Part shown: positions 1-12,872 of the stretch, piece after piece | Layout: each line of letters begins with the position of its first letter | How positions within the stretch are numbered: position 1 is the first letter of the stretch | Origin: Malurus cyaneus samueli | Taxonomy: Eukaryota > Chordata > Aves > Passeriformes > Maluridae | DNA length: 64,000 bases | Direction of reading: 5' to 3' | Assembly: GCA_009741485.1 (NCBI GenBank) | Contig: CM019227.1 | Span: 14,724,730-14,788,729, forward strand | Made by a program: the position numbers and the translations under genes | Notes under the pieces: model-generated | What the model was told of the DNA's origin: nothing | Databases searched by the model: none | What the model saw: only the letters and a program-made list of their open reading frames with translations

Positions 1-604
1 TCTCAGATACATGTACAAACTTACATTTTTTGAAAAGAGGACAACTGACCTAATTTATTCTCATGTGTTTGCTCCTCCACAAGCAGAATCTGATTAGCAG
101 ACTCTGAGCTCATCAGCTGAGGGAAAGCTGAGAAGGGAATGTTTCCATGGTTTATGCACTCCTGCACCACCCACCACCGTGGGTCCTGGCTGGGAGGCAG
201 AGAAAGGTCCAGATTATCCCAACCAGACATTCCCACCTACCCAGAGACACCCTCAAGGAGGGAGCAGGAATTGCCATAGATAACAAATCCTTAATTCTCA
301 TCTCACTGAGCCAACATCTGCTGAGTTTGAAGGATTCCTTTTGTATGGAAATCCCAGCAAATCACCTCCTGTGACAACTGTGCTCACTGAAGGGTTCAGC
401 ACAGAAAAGACAGCCTGGACATCCCTGTCTCTGACTCTGCACAAACATAGGGCCAGAAACTTGCAGAAGTCAGGTGCTTTTCCTTTTTTTCCTTTTCCAA
501 GGAAAATCACCCATCTTGATGGGGAAAAAAAAAATGGAAAGGAGTTCAGTAAATACAAAATTCCAAGTGAACAGTGGTTAATATTGTGAATTAGCATTCT
601 GAAT

Positions 605-608
<4 letters not shown>

Positions 609-638
<30 letters not shown>
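609..638. repeat. Poly-T tract (30 bases)
   Basis: An uninterrupted run of T. It is poly-A on the RBFOX1 sense strand and may be a retroposed tail, though no recognisable element body adjoins it. Confidence 0.95.
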
Positions 639-1934
639 CCTTTCCAAGCAGGAGTGCAGCATTTTGAGTGAATGTAAGTGTATTTATGTTCTTCCAAAGC
701 ATTCTAAAGTCTGGCTGTTTCACCTCAAAGAACAGCCATCGTAGCTGAATGCCTTCAGTCGCACCGTCCTGTTTCCTCAGTAAATCCAAATTCTTATTAA
801 GGGGTAATACATTAAAATGAATTAGTTGATAAAAGTAGCCCGAGTTTATGAGTGTGGGCTCTGTATCTCACCCCACAGCTGTGCCTGCTTTAGATCTGGG
901 TAGAGAAGTGTTCATTGCTATCCAAGCTATACATGAAATTCCAGGGGTAGTGTGTGAAGCAATTGATTTCCGTCAGAGCTGGTCTGAAATTCTGGAAAAT
1001 ATGTGCCAGAAAGCTTGTATAAAACATATTAGTTCCTGTATCCAAACCATTGATGAGTGTGGGATTAAATTTATATATCAATTCCACTTAAATAGTTGGT
1101 ATCCCAAAACACCTATCTTTAGAAATTACCCAAGGTAGTTAACAACAAAGAGAATGGGCAATTCCCACTGGAAAAGAAATTGAAGTAGTTCACATCAGTC
1201 TGTGTTGGGTAAATGATTTGGTGACTCTTTGGGTTGGAAAGAGAGTTTGAGAGTTCTCTGAGCAGGTTTGACACTGATCCCATACTCTGCAGGAAGAACT
1301 TCCACCAACCTCAGCCTTGGCGACGCTCCCCATTGGGATGCAAACATAATTCAGAGATTTGAAATTCTCAGCTTCCATAGTGGCCATAACAGAACCCCTT
1401 GTGTTCATCTGCACTAAAGGGAGCAAACGACTTCTGTATGCCCATTTTTAAACTCTGAGAATCCATTTTCAATGTCATTATCATTTTAATTCTTCCCAGC
1501 CAAATTTCATTCTAACAGTAAGAAAATATTTAGGATGGGAAAATGATTAATTAAAAGTAGACATGTTTCCCTCATGTCCTCAGCAACACGCAGGAGGAAT
1601 TGCATGTACTATTACTTTATATACTTTAATGAATGTTGTGACTCTAATTTTGAAGCAATGAGAATTGGCATATTTCCTTCTTTATATTTTTTTCCTGATT
1701 ATTTGGTATCGCTGCAATGCTGAGCAAGGGCTGTAAATCTATATGTGCAAAAATTAAATTAATTTTGGACTAGGGCTGCATTTTGCCTCCGTCCTACATC
1801 CCATTCCTGCAGAATCCCAGTGCCTCACCAAGCAAAGTCCAACAGGTCACCCAGGATGGGATTAGGTGGCCTAAATGCATGGGCCACTTGTCAGGAAGGA
1901 CCAAGCCTGAATGCACAGGGCTCAGCCTGCATTA

Positions 1935-1971
1935 AATTATTATTATTATTATTATTATTATCATTATTATA
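1935..1971. repeat. (TTA)n microsatellite
   Basis: About twelve TTA units with one C interruption. Confidence 0.95.
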
Positions 1972-4900
1972 TTTAAGCCAACTGCTAAAGTAACTGGCAA
2001 GTTTACAACACTTATGTAATAAAACATGCTGCTAATATTGTTATTATATCAATATTCAACAGAAATCTTGACAGCTAAGGAGAAAATATGGATAAAGACA
2101 CACATTAAGCAATTTAAAAGATGAAAATATGACTGTTTCAACCTGGTATTGACTTCTGAGTACATTTTTATCACTCTTTTGCCAAAGCAGTAATCACTTA
2201 TAGTCAGTGTTTTGCATTTCTTTTTTTTTTTTCATCATGCTATGTAAACTGTGGCTCTTTCTTAAAACAAGAGTCGTGAAGAAATCCTAATGTGAGAACT
2301 GTGACCAAAGTTAATCCTTGCTCCTTAAAAAGAATGTTCTACATTTATATTACGATAATGCTTAAAGCTTTTAGTGTGATATTAACACTGAAATGTTATT
2401 TCAGAATTAGTGATGCTTATATCCTTGTTAAAATAAGAAACACTTGTTTTTCTTGTACAGGATATTGAAATTCCACTTAAACAAACGAGTGCAATGTAAA
2501 CACGAAGTAAAATGTGAAAAACATTCTTCCAAATCTTCTGTAAAAGAAAATAAACTGTACAAAATTAAACTGCACAATTTTCATTTTTGCGCTCTCCTAA
2601 ATACACTTGACATATGTAAGCAAAAACATGGAAGAAAATATTTCCAAAGGGGAAAGAACACATGCTCAGATATTATCTGGGAAAAAAATGCATTGAAATT
2701 CCTCTGTGATGAAGAGACTTTTTTTTTTTTTTTTTCTCCTCAGGGTGACCTCTACCTTCAGAATATGATGGTTTTATTATGATTAATAAATTTCATTTCC
2801 ACAGAGGAAAGGAACAGTGTCAGCTTAAACTTCAAGCAAGTGGGTTTCTTTTTAAATGCTAATTTTTAAACACGCCCTTGCATGACACCAAATTTAGAAG
2901 CTCAGAAGGTTAGCAGAATAGATTCTGATTTCCAGGCTGAAAATAGCGAGAAGGATTTAAACTATTTTGTCACACTGCAAATCAGTGTGAGCTGCCCCAG
3001 CCACACACACACTGCTTCATTTACTCACTGCTCTGCCAGCGTGCTCGCTCCTCCTTGGAATCAGTGGCATTTAAATGCCTGTGATAATTTACACTGCAAA
3101 TCATCATTCTAGATAAACACCTGACTAAAAATATGCTCATGCCAATGGTAAAGTTTTGAATAAATTAATAGTAAATGAGATTTTCTGTGTGTTTTACGGA
3201 ATGATGGAACAATGTATCCAAACCAATATGCTCAAATTCTTGTCTAAGAACACATCTGATGAATAATTTTGATGCATCATTAATTAGAACAAGGTATGTT
3301 TCTCTATTTTCCGCTGTATTTGGGACAAGAATGCTGGACTTAATGGGAAAAAATGTGTTTGCTAGCATTTTATTATGGCACTGACACTGATTCTTAAACA
3401 GCTGGACTATCAACTTACAGGGAAATAACTGAGAAAAAAAAAAAAAACCCAACAGTGTAGACATGTACATTTCTGTAAATATTACCATAAACTATCCACC
3501 AACACATGGTGTGTTCTTCTTTACTTATGCCATGCTTCAATCTCTTCAATCATTTTCAGCAGAGTGGTTAAAAATGCTGAAATACTACATAAAACGCCAA
3601 TTTGTTATTCACTGATCAAAGAAACAAACAAAAAAAAACTAAAAAAGGGCAACTGTGGGCTTTATTTTGTTAGGGCCTTTGAAAGGGAGTTTCTCTCTCT
3701 AAGATATCAGTAGTAGGCATTGCTGAAGTCACTAAAAGTTGGGGAGTTCTGTGCCACTCTTATCATAATTGCCATTTCAGGATTTTTAATTCTTCATTAC
3801 TGTTGCTGTATTTCCATGCACATGTGGGACAGGCAGTGGAGCTCCGACACTGGAGACATTTAGAAGCTCCTAAACAATATCTAAACCATAGGGTTTAATA
3901 ACAGAATTAATAAGGAAAAATCAGCACATGAAATATGAATCCAGTTAACACATTTTCCTCAAGTGGTTTGAGAACTAGAGAAGGAGAATTTTAAAGAATT
4001 GGATGCGCACATTTTACTTATCATGATCAAGACCCACCCCTCCCCCAATTTTTTCAAGTCTATGTATCACTGGAGAACTACAGAAAATTATGAACCTGTT
4101 TAAGAACTATAAACAGAAAAGTTAAAAATTGGGCACTACTGCAGATAAATCTAACTCTGAGCTCAGCCATATTGCAAGCAAAGCTTTTGTACCACTGGAA
4201 AACTCATCTTTCTAACTTTCCCTAAAGATTATCCACTCTTTACCAGCTTTGATTGTAATTGAGCAATCAAGTAATGAAATTGTTTCTGTAGGGAATACAA
4301 GGAAAGCAAGGGTTACCTGGCTTTAAACACATAGATACATAAATGATTCCTGTAACTAACTCTGTGCTCTTCCTGTGGTCACGGAACTGTGATGATTCCA
4401 ACAGAGATGTCATGAGCTTAAAATTCATCCCATTGCAGTAGGATGATGTCTGCTTGAGGGCAAAAATGTGCAACCAACTAATTAACTTCATTTTAGATAT
4501 TAAGACCAGGCGACTTTGGGCATTTCAGTCACCTGCATGACCAAAAAGTCTCTCTTTACCTCAGAAGGCAATGGACAAAGATGCCTCTGAAGTTTTTACT
4601 TAAGATCAAGGAAATTGGAATCTGCTGATAAAAAGGGCATTCTCCTTGATTGGCAAGGCTGAAAATGATAAAATTCTCTGAGTTTTGAATGCACCCTATC
4701 AAACACCGAGGTCCCTGTACAAGGGAGGACCATAATATACTTTATTCAGAGCATCTTCCTCTTCCATGACATGCAATGTGCTACAGATTCGTGATGTGGA
4801 GCAGAGAAAGAATTGGGAAGAGACAGCAGCACAATAAAGAGGGAAACTTCAAGGTGTGCTGCAGGGCTGAACTCCTGCATGCTTGGAGAGCCATCAGGGA

Positions 4901-6299
4901 TTCCCAATTTCTGTAGCACTGACACATCCCTAGGCTTTCACAGAGATCAGAAACTTGACCAGGGCCTACCATAGGCAGAGGGCAATAATGAAAGGTTTCC
5001 ATGAAAGAATCTTCAAAGATATGTCATTGATTAAATACTAAAAGCACTGTTTACTTTTTCCTGCAAGCTGGAGAAAGGAGAAAGTTGAGAGACCTACGCA
5101 GAATTTCCTGTATGTAGAGATGCATCTCCAGTTCTTGGCTGTTTACTTATGTATGCCACATCTCAATTTGGCCAGTTAATTTTCTTGCTAATTGACAGGC
5201 ATGTTTTTGCAGAAGTTTCACTGATGCTCAGATGCTGTTTTAATTTTGCTTCTCTTTGCCAGCCTGTGTCTTCTTTTAAAATTTGTGAGATGTTTGCAGC
5301 CAGCCAACGCTGAGCTGCCACCTTCTTAAACATTTAAATAGACATGATTGATACTGGTTAATTTGCAGAAATGTAGAAGTGTCACAAACAGCAGCACTGG
5401 TGACTTTTCCCTTAGCTGATGCTGAGTAAGTGCTGTGGAGCAATCCCAGGCACAGATCTTGCCTTAAAAGCTCTCCCTCAGTTTCAGTCTTGCTGTCTGG
5501 ATTTGTGTAAAGGGTGGGAATTGAAGCTGATGCTTAGTCAAAAATCTAACAGAATTCTGTGCTACCACTACTGCTTTTCTGTGAAGCTTCTACCAAGAAA
5601 TTTAGATTTCATATAAACTCCCTTGAAAAAAGCCACTGGGGAAACTGAGGTTGCCATCAGGTGACACCCAAACTCAGCTCTATTCCAGTGCCAACAAAGC
5701 ATTTCCCTATTACTATTTCTGTTATATTTAGGGGCAATAGGCTTGAAGAAATTCTTATCTAGTTCAATAATACATATACTGGATTATAAAAAAAAATGGT
5801 TTTTACATTTTCAAGCAGTCTTGGGCTCATGTATAAAGTTCTGCAGCCTGCAACCACAATATAGTTTTATGTTTATTTGCAATACGATAATGGCAGGATA
5901 TTAAAACTGAATCCCTGTTCATTTAAGGGACTTGTATACAGGCATCCACACATGCACACACACAAACACATCTTTCATGTGCATTATTTTCAGTCTATCA
6001 GAGAAAAAAACAATCTAATTGCTTCGTTAAAAAACCAGCACAGGAGATGCACGCCTGCTGACACGCACTTGTTGAGGACAAACACAGATTATTCACTCTT
6101 TCTGTTATCAAAGGAGCTTCACATTGCAAATCCTCCATTTACAAATCACAGAACCTCAGCTTTCCTTAATCTTGTCATGTTGTCACATTTGAGCAGCCAT
6201 GCGAACTGACCTAGAACCGCGAGCACCGGGCAGGCAAGCTGTCACACAGATAATGACAGAGATGCCAGCCAGGGCTGCCAGGGCTTCCACTGGCTGAGG

Positions 6300-7330
6300 A
6301 AAAGGAATTAATCAAACCTCATGAAGGGAGAACAGAGGGTAATCAAAGTGTTTACTGATTTTTATCAACCAAGCTAGTAGCTGAACGTCTTCACCACACA
6401 ACCACCCAGAGCAGTAAAAGCGATAACAAATGGAATTCCATATAAGCAACTATTTATAGTGGCAGTAAATGCAAGTTTAAACTGCCAACATAAAGGACAC
6501 TTGAATTTATAGAAGAAGCTTAATTTTGTGCATTAGTGCAACATTTCCTAGTCTTTCCAGAGCAAAAACTTCAGTGTCTGCCATTTTTCACAGGGAGCAG
6601 CAGTACAGCCTTGAATAAATACCGGCACAAAGACCATACAGATGCTCCTTCGTCTTCATTTTTTATTTGATTAGCGGGAGAGCAGAACATCATCATAAAA
6701 GCATCTCACAGAAAATGGTTATTTTCCCAAATTGCTCCATGAAATGAAGTCAAACCCATTGGCAGCAACAGTTAAAGGGAAGAACCTCTCTCAGCTGAGC
6801 ATATGTCTTCAGACAGTAACTCTAAGGGGCTGAAGGAAATACCTCTAAAGCCGCATTCTTCCCAAGCAGTTTGCATTATACTCCTTCAAACTCCTTTGCA
6901 AGGGTATGATCTGATCAATATCTCCTCCCAGACAAGTGAATAGGTCAATGAGATGGATGCCAGTACACATGGCAACGTTTTGAGCAGCTACAATTATTTA
7001 TGTACCCTGGCAGAGGTAGGTTTGCCACAACAGGCGCTGCAGCCATTCGAAGCACTCCATCAAATGTTAATTTGTTTTAAATAAGTATCTCCATATTTGC
7101 TATTGTTCAGCGAATTAAATTTGTGGCAGTGTTAGTGCTGACAGGTTAATGATAGTATCCAGGAAAATTGCAGTGACTGGAGCAATTGCATTTGTTAAAA
7201 ATGGCCAATATTCTCTTCAAACATTTCAATAGCACAAACCCTTCTGTTTGCTTATTGCAGCTGCCTGCTTTTATTCAACATCTTTCCCAGAGTTATGAAG
7301 TTAAACCTTTCAAAATGTTTAATCTGTTTT
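6300..7330. promoter_or_regulatory. Candidate conserved non-coding region
   Basis: About 1 kb free of simple repeats, with dense TTAATCAAA, TAATCAAAG (TCF-like), AGGTTAATG and GCGAATTAAATT motifs. It looks like regulatory DNA rather than decayed repeat. No coding frame with splice sites was recognised. Weak call. Confidence 0.2.
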
Positions 7331-7851
7331 GGAGACTGTATCTTTCTCCAAATGGAGGTCAATAACTTAATTTAAGACTGTCAACTCCTAAAGCTTTATA
7401 AAGCATTTCTTTTGCCTGCATGCAGACACACACACAGAGAATCCTTCCTCCTGGGACTGATTCTGCTCAAAAATGTAAATAAATACAGTCACAATTGGAC
7501 AGATGTTATATCCACTTCCACCATACTTCATTCCAAATTCAGCTTTAAATATATATCCTTGCCTCTCTCTGTGTTGTTTCAAAATCATAAACTGCAAATA
7601 CACCTGGGAGGAAAATAATACCAAGCATGCATCTGCACTTGATTTTTTTATTTCTACATAAAGGTTCGATAAGAGTTAAAAACTGAGAGAAAGGAGAGAG
7701 TAATATAAATATAAAACAATAACCCTGTCCCATTTTTACACGAAAAATATAAAATGCCATTTGCAGGTATGTCTGAGAATTCACTTGTAAAAGACACTAA
7801 AAATGCTTTTTCTTTACAAACTATGAATTTTGATGTTACAGAACCTAAAGG

Positions 7852-7871
7852 AAAAAAAAAAAAAAAAAAAA
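7852..7871. repeat. Poly-A tract (20 bases)
   Basis: A run of 20 A followed by CAAAACAG. Simple intronic homopolymer. Confidence 0.95.
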
Positions 7872-9079
7872 CAAAACAGATTGAGCACTGATTTGAAAAA
7901 ATTCTCTAAGAATGCTAAAGCTGCAAAATGGGAAATGGTTTGCAACCAACAAGTAAATAAACCATGGGTTTATTCTGAGTCTCATTCTGACAGGGCAAGA
8001 CACCCATTGTGCCCATCAGACACGAACCTCAGGATTAATTCTCCCTTAGTGGAACTATTGTCAGGAATTTGCTGGGGGAAGGCCTTTGGAGATCCTTGTT
8101 AAAATTCCATCACCAAACCAACAGGAGGTTTCTGATGGTTTCCCTGCCTCTGTTTTAGTTCAGATCTGTTTGCAAACCCTTTAATCATGCCTGCCAGAGA
8201 AGATCTATCCCAGAAGTGCAGAACTTCTCTGCTGAACAGTAATTATTTTTAGTCTCAGAATGCACTGGGTGCAATCAAGAGTGAAATGCTTTTAAATTTC
8301 CCATGGAAGGATCCCTCTGTCAGATATCTGAGGAGGTTTTCCTTCCGTAATGTGCATTCAAGAACAGACACAAAAATAGAAACGTGTATATGGACACAAA
8401 TTGCTCATTAATACATTTCCCTACTCAAATTGCTTTATTCCCAAATGAAAAGGGATATCATGTGGCTGAGGGCTAAGTATCCTCTGGCAGGAATGATAAA
8501 GTATGGAGAAGAAAAGAGGGAATATTACCAGCAGAACCACCCAACACCTCCCATTTCCATTTGATGACCAAGTTCCAACCAAAGCTTTCCATGTTATAAT
8601 TACGATTTGCAATCCACAGACACACCCATTCTTTACAGGGAAACAATACAAACATACATATACTCACATTTCAAACATTGAGCATGTTACGAGTATCTTC
8701 CCTCGATATCAACTTTACAAACACGGTAGAATTACTGTCATTGACTTTAGGAGCACTAAAAAGAGCACTATAAAACCATACTGCAGGTGTTCTGCATGCA
8801 TCTGAAAAACCACAGGAAGGTTAGCTTTGGTTCTGAAAGTATCTCTACGTTTGCTCCAGGTATTAAAACGTAAAACAGTAGATAATAAATTAGTTGGAAG
8901 TCAACTTACGAATTCAAAAGTCCAAATTTCATCTTTTGGCAATTTGAATCACAGGAATATTGGCCAGAGAATTACTTTTTCATGAAGCCAAAAGTCCTTT
9001 AAATTCTATTAGTGTAACTTAGGTTTATAAGAAACAGCAGTTAGAGGCTTTCATCAACTTTCTCCTTTATAGCTAGTGC

Positions 9080-9191
9080 AAAAAAAAAAAAAAAAAAATA
9101 AAATTCCTGCATCACCTGTGATGGATGTTTTTCATATGCTCAAAAACATACCTAGCAAAAAAAAAAAAAAAAAACAAAAAAAAAAAAAAAA
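9080..9191. repeat. Three poly-A tracts in 110 bp
   Basis: Runs of 19 A (9080-9098), 18 A (9157-9174) and 16 A (9176-9191), separated by unique sequence. The plus strand is A-rich, the sense transcript U-rich. Confidence 0.95.
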
Positions 9192-10257
9192 CCAAACCTT
9201 ATTGTTGAATCAATTCAACAGAGGTAATCAACTGGTAAACTGAAAAGTTTTAATAAATACACACAGAGGTCCATTTCCTTTCATGCAAACTTCACTGAAT
9301 GTACTGATAAATGAAAGTGTTATATTTTTGACTGGAATTCTAATGAAGGGATATATATGGAATATGCACAATAAAGTCTTGGGCACTTAAATTGTGCCTG
9401 AATTGAGGGGGAGAAATGTGTTTATTAGATCAATCATTATTGCTTAGAAGGGTTCACTTTGTAAAACAGGCCCCACAGACCCCACATCTAACTGAAGAAT
9501 TCCAAGTTTAAGAACTGCTAAAATAAAAATCTTTATTCTTATTTAGCAAGGCTTAGATTTCAAATTAGTAGCCTCCCTACTACAGCTTACTTCAATGAAG
9601 AGCTGAGCAGGAAGATCAAGTGAAATAACAAAAGCCAAAATTCAAGTTGAGTGATACCAAGAATGTGACAAATGTTGGCTTCTCAAAATGTATTTTCTTC
9701 ATAACTTATAGGACTTGGGAAAATCTACATTAAATCAGGTTTTACTACAGAATAACTTTTCAGATTACCACCAAAAATGCTACAGATAGCACAGAGATTA
9801 CGACAATTTTAGCATATTTTGGGGTTAGCTATGATCACCTTTTCCATAAATAAATGCTCATTATTTGTTTCTATGTAGATCATCATGGCATAAACAGAAA
9901 TCTCATCACCTTTCATTCATTTCTGCTAATACAAAACTCTATCAGCAAACACTTCTTAATCCCAACATTTGATTTCACACTATATACCCTTTCACCCTTC
10001 TATATGAGAAGCATCTACAAACTTGATTTTTCGCTCAACATTATTGGCAAAATTAGTCCTGGCACCATTACTATTTATTTTGCCTTTTGATTTCTTATGT
10101 AACAACATAACACCATCCTTACCTGAATTAAGACTAAGCTTGGTCAAACTCTATTGCTTAAAAGAGAGAAAACCTCTTGACATATTCAATAGATTTTTAA
10201 AACACCATTACCTTTTGTAAACATTGTTCATTCTTCTGTACCCGTGGCTTACAACAT

Positions 10258-10330
10258 GATAGGATAGCGAGACTTTTTAGGATATAATTTTTAGGATAAC
10301 AAGACTTTTTAGGATATGGAGACTTTTTAC
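10258..10330. repeat. Imperfect tandem repeat of (GA)GACTTTTTAGGATA
   Basis: The motif GACTTTTTAGGATA or close variants occurs three to four times (near 10271, 10287, 10303 and, partially, 10321), with spacing close to 16 bp. It is probably a decaying minisatellite. Confidence 0.7.
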
Positions 10331-12193
10331 TTACTAGAGAGCGATCCTTTGAAGACACAGACCCTCTCTCCCACTATCTCATCCATAGGATAGACTTTGT
10401 GAGTGCTTTAGGGTCTGCAACACCCTTGTGGGCATCATTTGCCCCCAATGAGTTGGAAAGAAAAGGGTTACATCTATAGCACTTACAATGTCCTACACAC
10501 AGCTAAGCCTCAGCTCTTCTCGTCAGCTCTGCTTGTTTTGGCTTTTCAGAGTCACAGTCCTGATTGCCCTGCACGGCAAGCTCACATCACAAGGTTTAAC
10601 ACATCCTTACATGCTAGGCCACACGATATTTAAACTGGAAATAAAACACCAACGTCAGCAACATAACCTAATGGCTTTTATATGGCAGAACCTATAGGCT
10701 GAAGCTGTAAATTCATTAAACTGTTTCCAAAGATTTATACTATGGACTTTTCCTGCGCTTTGTCTTACGATTAAATGCAGCATGTGAAAAAGGATATTGA
10801 GACCTGGATGGATGCATCAAGAAGTATCAATGATTGTTACCTGCAGAGGTGTTACAAGAAATTTCATCTGCTGCAACGAAGACGAATTGATTTCTGCAAG
10901 AGAAGATAAAATTCACAATACTGCTTGCTGACTGGGAAATGTGCTAGCTGCCAATTGACTTGATGTTTACAGATGGGGTAGGGGAAGGGTGCTTAATTTT
11001 AATGAATGTAGCAAGAAAAAGTGTTCAGTACTATAGAGTTTATAAGGATCATGAGGTAGACATGCTGGGATCTTTTAAATGAAATAATGGTGACATTTGG
11101 ATATGGACTATGTACAAACTCTTGCATTGGAAGCTTCATGTTTAGTGTTACAGATATGTCAATATATTTATGAAGGCTAATAAAAATAAAACAATATATT
11201 GATATAGCTATTAAAGGGCACTACTGCAAAATATGTAAAAAGCGCTTTTGAAAAAAAAAATTAAATTGCAATTTACTTTGTGCATCTGAAAGGAGGATAC
11301 TGAAATTAAAATATTTTGCTTTTTCTATGTCTAATATGACTGCAATTAGAAAACTAATTTTCTGTTATTTATTAAAAAAAAAAGTGACGTATATTCTCAT
11401 ATACTGTCATCCAAATACATAGAAAAGTCATTTTCAGAATCTTAGGAGCATAAGCTACAGATACAGAATAATTTAATATAAGCCTTCTCTTGCAAAATTC
11501 TTTTTTTAAACCAGGTAACATAAATAGAGAAACGTCAAATGCACTACCATTTCAAAATGCAGAAAATTTCACTACGGCACAAATCCTGACTTGTCCTGTC
11601 TGAAGTCTAAGCAAACAGGATCCGGGTTAGTAGAATCCACGTTTAAGGACTAGCATCAAATGATCCCTTTAGATGCATGTGCACAGCTTCCTCGGAGTAT
11701 TTCTGTGTGGTGCAGGGTGAAGGGGGAACACTTGGGGTGTGGTTCCCTCCCAGCTCCTCCAGCCTGCACTGCCAGGCACAGCAAAAACCCTGAGCCTCGA
11801 GGGCTTGCAGAGCCTTAATGCCAGAGTCTGACAAACAGGAGCCAGAGGGATCCAGCTCTGCCTGGAAAAACAGCTCTGCAAGCATTAAGGACTCCGAGGA
11901 TCCTGCTGAAAACCACGCAGGAGCCAACGTCCCTTAGGAGCATCAGCACCTTAAACCCTAGGAGAACAAAATCTTTTTCTATTACTTCACCTCTGATGTA
12001 TCAAGAGATTTGAAATCCCTGTTTAGAAATGTGTGAACCTTGCTACTTAGAGATTCACATTCTAGGGAAAAAAAACCCCAAAAATCCAAACCAAAACAAT
12101 TAATCTGTACTGCAGGGACAGGATTGCCTAAGTCTAAAAGCAGGATCTGATCATTCCCTCTGCCCTGGCAGAAATACTGGCACTGCTTTCAGG

Positions 12194-12293
12194 ATGAATT
12201 TACTGACTAAACTATACATTCTTTCATTTTCAACTGATGTTCAAAAAATTTAGTGATGAAACTGTACATTCTCTCATTTTCAACTGATGTTCA
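12194..12293. repeat. Tandem duplication, 50-bp period
   Basis: Two adjacent copies share CATTTTCAACTGATGTTCA at their ends and near-identical bodies (ACTATACATTCTTT versus ACTGTACATTCTCT). They differ mainly at the 5' part of the unit. This is a simple local duplication in intron. Confidence 0.85.
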
Positions 12294-12871
12294 GTTGGTA
12301 GTTTTGCTCTTTATTTTCTGGAGCTAGTGCGAGTTACTTAACAAGTAATGCTAAACATACGATTTAAAAAGAACAAAGAGAGATAAATTGCACATTATAG
12401 ATACAGAGCAAATCTGTATTTCATAGGTAGCATAATTTGTCACTGTATTTACTGCTGCCACCTCTGTGATAATTACACAGAAAGGAAAAGTTAGATGCTT
12501 GCTAAAAGGGACTGAGCCACTAGCAATACAGACTTATTGTTTTACAGAAAATCCTCCTGACTCTTTTCTGTGAAGCTGTTAAATTGCTCTCTCATTTAAA
12601 TGATCACTTTTCCTTAAAAACTGCCTCTAAAGTGATTCCTGAGAAACTCCTGTTTATCTCAGCTTGGAACAGTGGGACATTTAGGCACAGATTCTCCATC
12701 TTCAGATGTTAAAGTAGAGAATTATCTGCCTGGGCAATATGATGAGTCAGTACCTCCAGAAAGACCCCAGAACACCGACTGCAGCTTGTCCTTTGGAATG
12801 AGAAATGTTACTGAAACTGTTCTGAAATCTTACTCTTTTTTATAACCAACTTTTTACTAATTACTGTGAGA

Positions 12872-12872
12872 N
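12872..12872. other. Ambiguous base N
   Basis: A single N in otherwise clean sequence, in intron. It indicates an unresolved base or polymorphism in a draft assembly. Confidence 0.95.
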